DNA of 64,000 nucleotides from WHSV01 sp050694055 (GTDB taxonomy: Bacteria > Actinomycetota > CADDZG01 > WHSQ01), in contig JBOGWX010000131.1 of NCBI GenBank assembly GCA_050694055.1, positions 16,859 through 80,858 of the forward strand, given 5' to 3'. Below the pieces are notes generated by a model that worked only from the letters and a program-made list of their open reading frames with translations, made no database searches and was not told the origin of the DNA. How positions within the stretch are numbered: position 1 is the stretch's first letter; every line of letters begins with the position of its first letter. Of this stretch, positions 1 through 8,957 are shown one piece after another. The translations under genes and the position numbers were made by a program.

Positions 1-1027
1 TGGAGAGGAAGTCGGCGTAGAAAAGTCCGATTCCGAAGGCGACCGACATGCCCGACAGAATCCAGAAGCGCACGATCACCGAGTACTCGGGCCACCCGAA
101 CAGCTCGAAGTGGTGATGGATCGGCGCCATCAGCAGCAGGCGCCTTCCGCTCTTCTTGAAGATCGCCACCTGCACGATGACCGACAGGGTTTCGAGCACG
201 TACAGACCCCCGAGCAGGATCAGAAGAAGCGCGGTGTTGAGCAGGATGGCCAGCACCGCCATCGCTCCACCGAGCATCAGCGAGCCGGTGTCGCCCATGA
301 AGATCTTGGCGGGAGAGGTGTTCCACCACAGGAAGCCCGCGCAGGCACCGAACATGGCGGCGGCCACCAGCGCGAGGTCGAACGGGTCAGATCCGGTCTC
401 CGTGAGGTCGTAGAACACCGGGTGCCGGAACTGCCAGAAGGCGATCACCACGAACGACGCCAGCACGGGAACCGCCGATCCCACCGCGAGTCCATCCATG
501 CCGTCGGTCAGATTTACGCCGTTGGAGGTTGCGGAGATGATCAAGAACGCCCACAGGTAAAAGAAGATGCCGAGGTTGATGGCCGTCGAACGAAAGAACG
601 AGACGTCGTCGCCGATGCCGACGAACTCGAGCGCGATGAAGGCGAAGATCACCGAGATCAACAGCTGCCCCATGAACTTGGCACGGGTGTTGAGTCCCAG
701 CGAGCGCGACTTGCGTATCTTGATGAAGTCGTCGAGAAAGCCGAGGAAGGCGAAGGCTATGATCGAGCCGAGGGCGAGCAGACCCGAGTCTCTGAACGGG
801 TTGAAGCCCTCGCTGCCGACGTGTCCCGCCACATACCCGAGGACGCAGCCCGCGAGGATCACGAGCCCGCCCATCGTCGGCGTGCCGCGCTTCTCGTAGT
901 GAGCCTGCGGGCCTTCCTCTCTAATGAGCTGGCCCCAACCCTGACGCCGGAAGCGCTTGACCGCAACCGGTGTCCCGAGCAGCGTTACCAGCATTCCCAC
1001 GATGGCGCTGATGCCGATGCTCAGCAT
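1..1027 (-). CDS. mraY: Phospho-N-acetylmuramoyl-pentapeptide transferase, 3' end cut by window edge
   Basis: Integral membrane enzyme that transfers phospho-MurNAc-pentapeptide from UDP to undecaprenyl phosphate, giving lipid I. About 342 residues are present; the family is usually 350-360, so only the last few residues lie outside the window. Visible are many hydrophobic helices, the early HYEKRGTPTMGG segment, LDDF, NLTDGMDGLA with the metal-binding aspartates, and the late PIHHHFE motif. Its ATG shares one base with the murE stop (TGATG), so translation is probably coupled. murF, which normally separates murE and mraY in actinobacteria, is not there. Confidence 0.95.
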   Translation of the reverse strand, partial: MLSIGISAIVGMLVTLLGTPVAVKRFRRQGWGQLIREEGPQAHYEKRGTPTMGGLVILAGCVLGYVAGHVGSEGFNPFRDSGLLALGSIIAFAFLGFLDDFIKIRKSRSLGLNTRAKFMGQLLISVIFAFIALEFVGIGDDVSFFRSTAINLGIFFYLWAFLIISATSNGVNLTDGMDGLAVGSAVPVLASFVVIAFWQFRHPVFYDLTETGSDPFDLALVAAAMFGACAGFLWWNTSPAKIFMGDTGSLMLGGAMAVLAILLNTALLLILLGGLYVLETLSVIVQVAIFKKSGRRLLLMAPIHHHFELFGWPEYSVIVRFWILSGMSVAFGIGLFYADFLS

Positions 1028-2529
1028 CAGACGGCCCAACCCTCGGCCGCCAGCGCCTCGCGTGCGACGGCGCGGTCGTCGAAGGGCTCGGTATGGTCGG
1101 CGAAGATCTGCCCGCTCTCGTGGCCCTTGCCTGCGATCACGACGATGTCGCCGTTGCCTGCCGAGCCGAGCGCGAGCGCGATGGCGGTCCGCCGGTCGGT
1201 GATCGAGTGATCTGGACCTCCGGCGCGCACGGTTGCAACTCCCTCTTCGATCGCGGCAATGATCGCGCCGGGATCCTCACTGCGAGGGTTGTCGGAGGTC
1301 ACGATTACGACGTCGGCGAGAGTCGCGGCGACCCGACCCATCAGGGGGCGCTTGGCCGCATCGCGGTCGCCACCGCATCCAAAGACGCAGATAACGCGTC
1401 CCTTGCTCGCCTGCGCGATGCGGCGCGCCTCCCGCAACACGTTGTCGAGGGCGTCGGGCTTGTGCGAGTAGTCCACCACCACGGAGAAGGGCTGTCCGGC
1501 GTCGATGGCCTCGAAACGGCCCGGCACAGCTTTGACCGCAGCCAGCCCCGCCTCGATGGCAGCGGGCTCGATGCCCGCCTCGAGCGCCAGTGCGATCGCC
1601 GCGAGACAGTTCGACAGATTGAACTCGCCGATTAAAGAGGTCTTGATCTTCAGCTCCCCGGCGGGGCCCACGGCAACGAACTCCATGCCCCAAGGGCCGG
1701 TGCGGAGCGACTCGGGCCGCACCTCGGCGTCGGCGGCAACCCCGAAACCGAGCATCGGGATAGGCGCGGACTCTCTGATGAGGCGCCCGTAGGCGTCGTC
1801 GACGTTGATTGCACCCCACTTGACCCTCTCGGGTACGAAGAGCGAGCGCTTGGCCGCAAAGTAATCCTCCATTCCCGCATGGAAATCGAGATGGTCCTGA
1901 CTCAGATTGGTGAACGCGGCGGAACGGAAGCGCAGCGTCTCGACGCGCTGCAGCGCGAGGCCATGTGAGGTCACCTCCATGGAGACCGCGGTTACCCCCG
2001 CCGAACGCATCTCTGCCAGGAGGCGTTGGAGATCGAGCGATTCCGGCGTCGTACGCGCGCCGGGCTTTGCGGCTCCGGCCACGCGCGTCTCGACCGTCCC
2101 GATCAGGCCGGTCACGTGTCCGGCGGTGGCAAGGATCGACTCCAGCAGCCAGGTCGTCGTGGTCTTCCCGCTCGTGCCGGTGACGCCGAGCAAGAGCAGG
2201 TCGTCGGCGGGCCGCCCGTAGAACTCGGCCCCCATACGCGCCATCGCAAGCCGGACGTCGGTCACGAGCACTTCGGGCACCCCGAGGTCGAGCGGGCGCT
2301 CGACGCACAGAGCGGCGGCGCCGGCCGCGACGGCCTGGGGCCCGAAGAGGTGACCGTCGGTGACGAATCCCGGTATGCAGAAGAACAGGTCACCCGCACC
2401 GACCGAGCGAGACTCGAAGGTCACCCCGCCGATGGGCGTGGAGGGGTTGCCCGTCACGGTCACGAGGGCGTCCCTCGCGGCGCGCGCCAGGGTGGCGAGG
2501 TCGGGGGCCGGGGTGGGCTCGGGACTCAT
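1027..2529 (-). CDS. murE: UDP-MurNAc-L-Ala-D-Glu:meso-diaminopimelate ligase
   Basis: Cytoplasmic ATP-dependent Mur ligase that adds the third residue of the peptidoglycan stem peptide; about 500 residues, normal for MurE. The P-loop GVTGTSGKTTTTW lies near residue 110 and the C-terminal domain has DNPR (in VTSDNPRSEDP), the signature of enzymes that use meso-diaminopimelate rather than lysine. The open frame continues upstream across the end of ftsI, but the ATG beginning MSPEPTPAP, 11 bases after the ftsI stop, gives the normal family N-terminus. Part of the leftward dcw operon. Confidence 0.95.
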   Translation of the reverse strand: MSPEPTPAPDLATLARAARDALVTVTGNPSTPIGGVTFESRSVGAGDLFFCIPGFVTDGHLFGPQAVAAGAAALCVERPLDLGVPEVLVTDVRLAMARMGAEFYGRPADDLLLLGVTGTSGKTTTTWLLESILATAGHVTGLIGTVETRVAGAAKPGARTTPESLDLQRLLAEMRSAGVTAVSMEVTSHGLALQRVETLRFRSAAFTNLSQDHLDFHAGMEDYFAAKRSLFVPERVKWGAINVDDAYGRLIRESAPIPMLGFGVAADAEVRPESLRTGPWGMEFVAVGPAGELKIKTSLIGEFNLSNCLAAIALALEAGIEPAAIEAGLAAVKAVPGRFEAIDAGQPFSVVVDYSHKPDALDNVLREARRIAQASKGRVICVFGCGGDRDAAKRPLMGRVAATLADVVIVTSDNPRSEDPGAIIAAIEEGVATVRAGGPDHSITDRRTAIALALGSAGNGDIVVIAGKGHESGQIFADHTEPFDDRAVAREALAAEGWAV

Positions 2530-2540
2530 GGGGCTGAAGC

Positions 2541-4442
2541 CTAGTCCTGCGCCGGAAGCGAACTGTCCTCGTCGGCCTCGATCGCCTTTGCGGCCCGCTC
2601 TGCGTTGTTGGACGGAGCCACGGACAGCTCCCGCAGGGCCCGCTGGACGATGATCTTGAAGGTCGGCGCGGCCGTGAGCCCTCCGTAGATCGGTGTGGGC
2701 GAGTCGAGGATGACGATGGCCGCCACCTCCGGCCGTTTGGCCGGCGCGTACCCGGCGAAACTGGCGAAGTAGTCGTCGCCGTAGCCGCCCTCGGCCAGCA
2801 CCTTCTGGGCGGTTCCCGTCTTTCCTGCCACTTCGTATCCGGGAATCTGCGCATGGATGCCGGTCCCCTCGCCGACGACGTCGGACAGGATGCGCGAGAC
2901 GGTGCGGGCGACCCCGGCCGGAAGCACGCGTCGGGTGGCCGAGGGGTCCGTGGCCTCGGGCCCGAAGTCGCCCTCGATGGTGCCCGCGAGCATCTTCGGC
3001 TCGACCCACACTCCCTGGTTCGCGATCGTGGCGTAGGCGGACACCATCTGAAGGGGCGTCACCGCGACACCCTGACCGATGGGGATGTTGCCGATACTCG
3101 AGCCGGACCAGTCCTCGAGTGCGCGCACGATCCCGGGCGACTCTCCGGGAAAGTCGAGCCCCGTTCTCGAGCCGAAACCGAAGCGGTGAACGTAGTCATC
3201 GAGGGCCTCGCCTCCGAGTTTCTGGCCCAGCATCACCGTGCCGACGTTCGAGGACTCGACGATGATGCGGCGCACCGTCATCCTCTCCGTCGCGTGCGGC
3301 GACGAGTCGTGGATGACCCTGTCCGCCACCCTCAATTGGTCCGGGACCGTAAAGGTCGTCTCGGGCGACACGACCTTCTCGCTCAACGCCGCGGCCAGGG
3401 TGATGGCCTTGAAGATCGAGCCCGGCTCGTAGACATCGGCAAGGGCCCGGTTGCGGCGCTCGTCGTCGCTGAACTCGTTGTAACGGTTGGGGTCGAAGTC
3501 GGGCACGTTGGCAAGAGCCAGGATCTCGCCCGTCCTGGGACGCATCAGAATCGCGGTGCCCGAGTCTGCCTTGTACTGCCCGACGGCGTCCGCGAGGGCT
3601 CGCTCCGTGAAGTACTGGATGTCCTTGTCGATGGTCAGCAGGATCGAACGGCCCGGCTGCGGTTGCTCGTAGGAGGAGTCTGCCTGCGGGAGCTGGTGCC
3701 CGTAGGTGTCCTTCTCGAAGTGCACGACTCCGGGACGGCCCTCGAGCAGTTCGTTGTACTGAGCCTCGACGCCCTCCATCACGGTCCCGTCGACGTTCAC
3801 GAAACCGAGCAGGTGCGAGCCGAGCCGGCCGTTGGGATAAAAGCGCTTGGGCTCGGCCTCGTAGAAGATCCCCGGTAGCTCCATCGCCGCGACCCGCTTC
3901 GCCACTCGGGGTTGGACCTGGCGGGCGACGTACTCGAACTGGTCGCCCTCGAAGCTGCCGCTGAGCGAGGGAAGCAGCGACTCGGGCTTCTTGTTCAGCG
4001 CCGGCGCGAGCTGCGCGGCGACCGCCCGCGGGTCGTCGATGAGGCTCGGATCCGAGTAGATGACCTGGAGGTCGACCGAGATGGACAATGTCTCGGCAGT
4101 GCGATCGAGAACCGTGCCTCGGCGCGCGGGGAACTCGATGTGGGTCCGCCGCTGCTGAGCTGCGATCTGCTGAAACTCGTCGCGCGCGACGATCTGCAGC
4201 ATGAACAGCCTGGCCCCCATGAGCCCGAACGCCAGGATGATCACGACCAGAGTTGCGACGAGGCGTCGCGGCGAGAGCGATCGCCCGGTCGCCCCGGCTC
4301 GCCTGCGCCGCACCGAGCGCTTGCGCGGCGGAACGCTGCGCAGATGACGGGGGCGCGCTCCGGCAGCCGCGCGCGAAGCGGGGGCCGGCCTCCTGCGGCC
4401 CGACCCCCGTGATCGCGAGTCACCTCCCGAGCGCCGGCTCAC
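2541..4442 (-). CDS. ftsI: Septal peptidoglycan transpeptidase FtsI (class B PBP)
   Basis: Division-specific penicillin-binding protein that crosslinks septal peptidoglycan; 633 residues. An arginine-rich cytoplasmic tail of about 60 residues precedes one membrane helix (about 61-83), then the PBP dimerisation domain and the transpeptidase domain. Active-site motifs are SIFK (nucleophile Ser342), SSN (397-399) and KTG (541-543). The start is GTG and directly abuts the ftsL stop codon, with no intervening base, so the two are surely co-translated. The long basic N-terminal tail is typical of actinobacterial FtsI. Confidence 0.96.
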   Translation of the reverse strand: MSRRSGGDSRSRGSGRRRPAPASRAAAGARPRHLRSVPPRKRSVRRRRAGATGRSLSPRRLVATLVVIILAFGLMGARLFMLQIVARDEFQQIAAQQRRTHIEFPARRGTVLDRTAETLSISVDLQVIYSDPSLIDDPRAVAAQLAPALNKKPESLLPSLSGSFEGDQFEYVARQVQPRVAKRVAAMELPGIFYEAEPKRFYPNGRLGSHLLGFVNVDGTVMEGVEAQYNELLEGRPGVVHFEKDTYGHQLPQADSSYEQPQPGRSILLTIDKDIQYFTERALADAVGQYKADSGTAILMRPRTGEILALANVPDFDPNRYNEFSDDERRNRALADVYEPGSIFKAITLAAALSEKVVSPETTFTVPDQLRVADRVIHDSSPHATERMTVRRIIVESSNVGTVMLGQKLGGEALDDYVHRFGFGSRTGLDFPGESPGIVRALEDWSGSSIGNIPIGQGVAVTPLQMVSAYATIANQGVWVEPKMLAGTIEGDFGPEATDPSATRRVLPAGVARTVSRILSDVVGEGTGIHAQIPGYEVAGKTGTAQKVLAEGGYGDDYFASFAGYAPAKRPEVAAIVILDSPTPIYGGLTAAPTFKIIVQRALRELSVAPSNNAERAAKAIEADEDSSLPAQD

Positions 4443-4931
4443 TTAAGGACCCTCCCCTTGGCCGGTTACGATCGCTGCGGCCGTGCCCGTTAGGTCGAGA
4501 TCGTCCTCGCGTTCGGCGCGTGCAAGCCGCGTGTCCGAGCCGCCGGCGATGTCGGCCACCATGTACTCACTGGTGTGCGCGTCCGTTTCGATCATCCCGA
4601 GCTGGTTGCGTGCGTACTGCTCGATGCGTTCGTTGTTCTCGAGACGCGTCACCTCGAGCACCAGCTCTTGATGACGAGTCTCCGCCTTCTCGGTGCGCCT
4701 GCGGATCTCATCGAGCTTGAACGCGCTCTGCGCCATCAGCACCTGTTCGAGCAACACCGTGACTATCAGCAGCGTCACGAGGATGACTCCTGCGATGACC
4801 ACGGGAGTCATCCTTCGAGAGGGGCTGCGTTGAATCAGCCCGCGCCTCTTGCGCCGCACGACTCTCAGGTCGCGCTGAGGCTTGCGAGCGCGCGCGGGCG
4901 CGGCTGCACCTGAGTATGCCCGGGCGCTCAT
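4443..4931 (-). CDS. ftsL: Cell division protein FtsL-like (septum formation initiator family)
   Basis: Small bitopic protein of 162 residues: a basic N-terminus rich in Arg/Lys, one hydrophobic helix (TPVVIAGVILVTLLIVTVLL) and a C-terminal segment with heptad-like pattern (FKLDEIRRRTEKAETRHQEL), then NERIEQYARNQLGM, typical of FtsL/DivIC proteins that assemble with FtsQ and FtsI at the septum. Sequence identity in this family is low, so the assignment rests on topology and position between rsmH and ftsI. The ATG overlaps the rsmH stop (ATGA). A longer upstream frame exists but would overlap rsmH widely and is rejected. Confidence 0.85.
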   Translation of the reverse strand: MSARAYSGAAAPARARKPQRDLRVVRRKRRGLIQRSPSRRMTPVVIAGVILVTLLIVTVLLEQVLMAQSAFKLDEIRRRTEKAETRHQELVLEVTRLENNERIEQYARNQLGMIETDAHTSEYMVADIAGGSDTRLARAEREDDLDLTGTAAAIVTGQGEGP

Positions 4932-5917
4932 ACGGCCTCGGCTCCCAGCTTGGCCGCCACGCGCAATCGAGCGGAGGCGGCGCGCGGGTTGCGTGCGAGC
5001 TCCCTGGCGTTCGGCCTGACCGGTCGACGCGTCACCAGGCGCAGGGTGGCCCGGGCTCCGCACACGCACACGGGAAAGTCGGGAGGGCACGTGCATCCTT
5101 TGGCGCCGTCGCGAAGAAAACGCTTCACGATGCGATCCTCGAGGCTGTGATAAGTGAGTACGGCGAGACGGCCGCCCGGACGCAGCGCTTGCACCGCGCC
5201 GGGCAGAACCGTCTCGAGTGCATCGAGCTCCTTGTTGACCTCGATGCGGATCGCCTGGAAGGTGCGCTTCGCGGGGTGCCCACCCGTCCGGCGAGTCGCT
5301 GCGGGAATGGCTTGCTTGACGACCTCGGCGAGCGTGACGGTGTCCTCGATGGGCCGCGCGCGCTCGATTGCGCCGGCTATGCGCCGGGCGAAACGCTCTT
5401 CGCCGTAGCGGCGAATCACGCTCGCGAGCTCGTTGCGAGAGAAGTTGTTCACCACGTCGTGCGCCGTGGTTCCAGCGGTGGGGTCCATTCGCATGTCGAG
5501 GGGGCCTCTGACTCGGTAGGAGAACCCACGATGCGCCTCATCAAGTTGGGGTGAGGAAACTCCAAGGTCGACAAGGACTCCTGCCACCTCCGCAATCCCG
5601 ATTCGTTCCAGTACGGACGCGAGGTTTTGGAAGTCGTCACGAACGAGCCGGACCCGATCGGCGAACGCGGCGAGGTCGGCGCCGGCCGCCTCCACGGCGT
5701 CGGGATCCCTGTCGATGCCGACGAGCTCCAGGGCCTCGGACGAATCGAGAAGGTGGCGCGCGTGCCCCGCTCGACCGAGCGTTGCGTCGACGAGGACGCC
5801 CCCATGCTCCAGTGCAGGGAGGAGGGCCGCGGCGACCTCTTCTGCGAGTACCGGTTCGTGAGCCACGTATTCATTGTGCTCGTGTCCTGGGTCGGGTGCG
5901 GGTTCGTGCTCATCCAC
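4928..5917 (-). CDS. rsmH: 16S rRNA (cytosine1402-N4)-methyltransferase RsmH
   Basis: S-adenosylmethionine-dependent methyltransferase acting on C1402 in the decoding centre of 16S rRNA; 329 residues. Diagnostic segments: HEPVLAEEV at the N-terminus, DATLGRAGHA (SAM binding), LVDLGVSSPQLDEAHRGFSY, MRMDP, and the C-terminal LTYHSLEDRIVKRF and RPNARELARNPRAASARLR. GTG start; it overlaps the stop of the small upstream membrane protein by 8 bases and its own stop overlaps ftsL by 4. Standard second gene of dcw clusters. Confidence 0.96.
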   Translation of the reverse strand: MDEHEPAPDPGHEHNEYVAHEPVLAEEVAAALLPALEHGGVLVDATLGRAGHARHLLDSSEALELVGIDRDPDAVEAAGADLAAFADRVRLVRDDFQNLASVLERIGIAEVAGVLVDLGVSSPQLDEAHRGFSYRVRGPLDMRMDPTAGTTAHDVVNNFSRNELASVIRRYGEERFARRIAGAIERARPIEDTVTLAEVVKQAIPAATRRTGGHPAKRTFQAIRIEVNKELDALETVLPGAVQALRPGGRLAVLTYHSLEDRIVKRFLRDGAKGCTCPPDFPVCVCGARATLRLVTRRPVRPNARELARNPRAASARLRVAAKLGAEAV

Positions 5918-6071
5918 CCAGCGCCCGCGTCGCGATCGCTACCATGCCGAGCAGCCCACCGACCGAAGCGCCGGCGAGGGCGAGGAGCATCACGCCCTGG
6001 GATACCTCTCGAGCCAGCCCGACGCTCCGTTCCGAGCCTGCCCCGGTTACCACGTTGATCAGTCTTGCCAC
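5910..6071 (-). CDS. Small single-helix membrane protein between mraZ and rsmH
   Basis: A 53-residue protein not recognised as a named family. It starts with GTG seven to eight bases after an almost ideal ribosome binding site (AAAGGAGGT at about 6078-6086, reverse strand) and its stop overlaps the rsmH start by 8 bases, so it is very probably translated. The N-terminal half is polar (ARLINVVTGAGSERS), followed by one hydrophobic helix of about 23 residues (VMLLALAGASVGGLLGMVAIA). In a division operon such a protein could be a septal or cell-wall accessory factor; that is inference from position only. Confidence 0.7.
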   Translation of the reverse strand: MARLINVVTGAGSERSVGLAREVSQGVMLLALAGASVGGLLGMVAIATRALGG

Positions 6072-6100
6072 CTCGCACCTCCTTTGGCCTCGTTGCTCCG

Positions 6101-6526
6101 CTAGAAGCTCATGCCTTCGACCAGCTCGTTCAGCTCGTCCATCTCTGCCCGTCCCAGATCGAGCCGGTCCGGGCTCCACAGCTCGGCGTGATCCAGCACT
6201 CCGACGACCACCACGTCCTTGTCGATCCCGGCCTGCGCCCTCAGGTGCGGGGGCACCGAGATGCGGCCCTGCCGGTCGACCATGTCGGTGAAGGCGCTGG
6301 CCGCGAAGGTCCGCACGACCTTGCGGGCGTCCTGGCTGCCGGCCCGCTGGGTCAGCAGCTTGGCCTCGAACGCCTCCCAGCCCGCGCCCGACCACATCGC
6401 GATGCACCCGTCGGGCCAGGCCGTGAGGACGACCTTGCCCTCGACCAGTTCGTCCCGCAGGCGCGAGGGGACGATCAGGCGCCCCTTCGTGTCGATCGTG
6501 TGGCGGTACTCCCCGGTGAACGACAA
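6101..6526 (-). CDS. mraZ: Transcriptional regulator MraZ
   Basis: First gene of the dcw operon; 141 residues made of two tandem SpoVT/AbrB-like swapped-hairpin domains. Seen: FTGEYRHTIDTKGRLIVPSRLRD in part at the N-terminus (DTKGR, then DRQGRISVPPHLRAQAG in the second repeat), the paired DxxGR motifs that define the family. MraZ forms rings that bind repeated G-rich boxes upstream of its own gene and represses the operon. The start is TTG with GGGGACAGG just upstream; no earlier in-frame ATG gives a better N-terminus. Confidence 0.95.
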   Translation of the reverse strand: MSFTGEYRHTIDTKGRLIVPSRLRDELVEGKVVLTAWPDGCIAMWSGAGWEAFEAKLLTQRAGSQDARKVVRTFAASAFTDMVDRQGRISVPPHLRAQAGIDKDVVVVGVLDHAELWSPDRLDLGRAEMDELNELVEGMSF

Positions 6527-6608
6527 CCTGTCCCCATCTGTCGCCGGAACTCAGTTCCTTCTCTCTCGCGAAGGGTGGCGGAGGACGGGTTTGGGGACGA
6601 TGTCGAGT

Positions 6609-6646
6609 CCTCCCTAACTCCCCTTTTTCCTCCACTACGCTCCACT
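6609..6646 (-). promoter_or_regulatory. Candidate MraZ-binding repeats upstream of mraZ
   Basis: Reading towards mraZ there are four G-rich hexamers in a row: GTGGAG, GTGGAG, GGGGAG, AGGGAG, with start-to-start spacing of 10, 12 and 8 bases, i.e. about one helical turn. Known MraZ operators are three or more short G-rich boxes at roughly 10-bp intervals just upstream of mraZ, so these are the obvious autoregulatory site. They lie between the promoter and the TTG start. Confidence 0.65.
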
Positions 6647-6654
6647 TGAAGGGC

Positions 6655-6684
6655 AACGTAAGCCCTGACGGCGCCCAGAGTCAA
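6655..6684 (-). promoter_or_regulatory. Promoter of the dcw operon
   Basis: Sigma-70-type promoter reading leftwards: -35 TTGACT (6679-6684), 18-base spacer, -10 TACGTT (6655-6660). It lies immediately upstream of the MraZ-box repeats and about 130 bases before the mraZ start. Nothing else in the 400-base gap between mraZ and the HNH gene looks like a stronger promoter. Confidence 0.55.
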
Positions 6685-6803
6685 CGTTTGAGCTCGAATC
6701 ACACTTTTGTAATTCTGTGGCCTAGTGTGGTTTCTGTTACTGATGTTCAGTAAAGAGGCGCCGCAGACCGGGCAAAACGGACGCAACGTCGCACCGCGCG
6801 CGG

Positions 6804-6823
6804 AAAAAAAGCCTCGTGGGGCT
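6804..6823 (-). terminator. Weak intrinsic terminator after the HNH gene
   Basis: On the reverse strand AGCC, a 6-base loop and GGCT are followed directly by a run of seven T. The stem is only four base pairs, so this is a weak candidate. The rest of the 6685-6926 gap also holds a perfect inverted repeat GTTCCG-N5-CGGAAC (6869-6885) of unknown role; I see no gene there. Confidence 0.35.
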
Positions 6824-6926
6824 GGGTGGAGGGAGGTTTTCTCGGTGCCGCACAACCTTGCTCACATTGTTCCGTTATGCGGAACGAAGTGGGCAATGTT
6901 TTCGGCCGTCGGCGGGAGGGGCGCGG

Positions 6927-7469
6927 CTAGGCCAGGGAGACCTCTAGCCTCCGGTGCTTTCGGTGGCGCAGCTTGTGCGGGAACCGGAGGTACTGCTCCC
7001 AGCTCGGATCCACCCGGTCGACGGCGACGACGATCCACACGCTCTCGTTCGGCGCCTCGGGTCTCCGCTTGAGCCGGTAACCGACCTCGTCGATGCTGCG
7101 GTTCTCCTTGCGCGAGTTGCACGACTTGCAGGCGGCGACCACGTTCTCCCAGGTGTGGGAGCCCCCCCTGCTGCGCGGGACGACGTGATCGACGTTCTCG
7201 GCCGTCCGCCCGCAGTACTGGCACTCGTAGCCGTCGCGCACCATCACGGCCCGCCGGGACAACGAGGCGCGCGCCCGGTAGGGAACCTTCACGAAGTAAT
7301 TGAGCCGCACCACGGTGGGTGCGGCCAGCTCGAGATGCTCGCTGCGATAGAGGTGTCCGTTGCTATGGAGCACCTCGGCTTTCTGGCTGAGGGCGAGTAC
7401 GAGCGCCCGCCGGACGGGAACCACACACAGCGGCTGGTAAGAGACGTTTAGTACGAGCACCCTTGCCAA
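6927..7469 (-). CDS. HNH endonuclease family protein
   Basis: 180 residues with a central HNH module: CQYCGR (first zinc-binding pair), DHVVPRSRGGSHTWENVV (the catalytic DH and the N), and CKSCNSRKENR (second zinc pair). The N-terminal segment RVLVLNVSYQPLCVVPVRRA and the C-terminus after the HNH core match the actinobacterial HNH proteins commonly encoded as single chromosomal genes; their substrate is unknown. It begins with TTG. No phage or restriction genes are nearby, so it looks like a housekeeping member rather than a mobile homing nuclease. Confidence 0.88.
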   Translation of the reverse strand: MARVLVLNVSYQPLCVVPVRRALVLALSQKAEVLHSNGHLYRSEHLELAAPTVVRLNYFVKVPYRARASLSRRAVMVRDGYECQYCGRTAENVDHVVPRSRGGSHTWENVVAACKSCNSRKENRSIDEVGYRLKRRPEAPNESVWIVVAVDRVDPSWEQYLRFPHKLRHRKHRRLEVSLA

Positions 7470-7547
7470 GATGTCGAAAGTATAGCCAGCCTCGGGGCGA
7501 GCGCCCGCTCATTCGATCTGGGAGCGAGGAGGCGGAGGCGAGCCGGG

Positions 7548-7763
7548 CTAGCTTCGGTGCTCTTCTCTCAGGTACTCGACGTAACGGTGGAAGGCGAGGT
7601 GGTCGGAGGTCACGACCACGGTCTCGCCGTCCTTCCTGACGGTGACGGAGTCGGCGGGCCCCCCCGGCGCGCCGGCGTCCTCTGCGATGTCGGTGACCTT
7701 CCAGCCCGCATCGACCAGTTCTCGCAGCCGCTCGAGCTCGGGGTCGTCGCCCCATCCCGCCAT
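7548..7763 (-). CDS. Conserved small protein of unknown function
   Basis: 71 residues, acidic at the N-terminus (MAGWGDDPELERLRELVDAGWKVTDIAED) and with a predicted beta-rich tail (DSVTVRKDGETVVVTSDHLAFHRYVEYL). The ATG is preceded by AAAGGAG at ideal spacing, which decides the start over a longer open frame. It is transcribed away from the moxR operon. I do not recognise a family; the pattern of an Asp/Glu-rich helix then a short strand pair suggests a small soluble cytoplasmic protein. Confidence 0.6.
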   Translation of the reverse strand: MAGWGDDPELERLRELVDAGWKVTDIAEDAGAPGGPADSVTVRKDGETVVVTSDHLAFHRYVEYLREEHRS

Positions 7764-7881
7764 GATTTCTCCTTTGGTAACGCGATCGCCGTGAGCAAGG
7801 AACCTAAACGCCGAGCCGGACCTTCCAACTCTCTCGAATTCAGGACCCTTGAACCCGCGGCCCTCGAAGCGAGTCAATAAG

Positions 7882-7919
7882 AGCCTAGCCCTTGCTAGGC
7901 TGAACCCACTCGTTACGAT
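7882..7919 (+). promoter_or_regulatory. Promoter with overlapping palindrome before moxR
   Basis: A perfect 8-bp inverted repeat AGCCTAGC-CCTT-GCTAGGCT (7882-7901) overlaps a possible -35 TTGCTA (7892-7897), followed after 16 bases by -10 TACGAT (7914-7919), about 65 bases before the moxR start. The palindrome is well placed to be an operator for a dimeric repressor, though it could also be the 3' hairpin of a transcript. Confidence 0.4.
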
Positions 7920-7984
7920 CGGGACGGGCCGACTACTACAGGGGTAAGAGGCGCGTCCGACCTCTGGCCGAGAACGGAGCCTCT

Positions 7985-8953
<969 letters not shown>

Positions 8954-8957
8954 CAGG

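Noticed and set aside
2530..3009. N-terminal extension of MurE into ftsI
   Set aside because: The extension is an out-of-frame reading of ftsI rich in Arg/Gly; the ATG at 2529 gives the normal family N-terminus.
6869..6885. LexA-like box GTTCCG-N5-CGGAAC
   Set aside because: It has the half-sites in the wrong order and spacing for the GAAC-N4-GTTC consensus, and no promoter or gene start fits.
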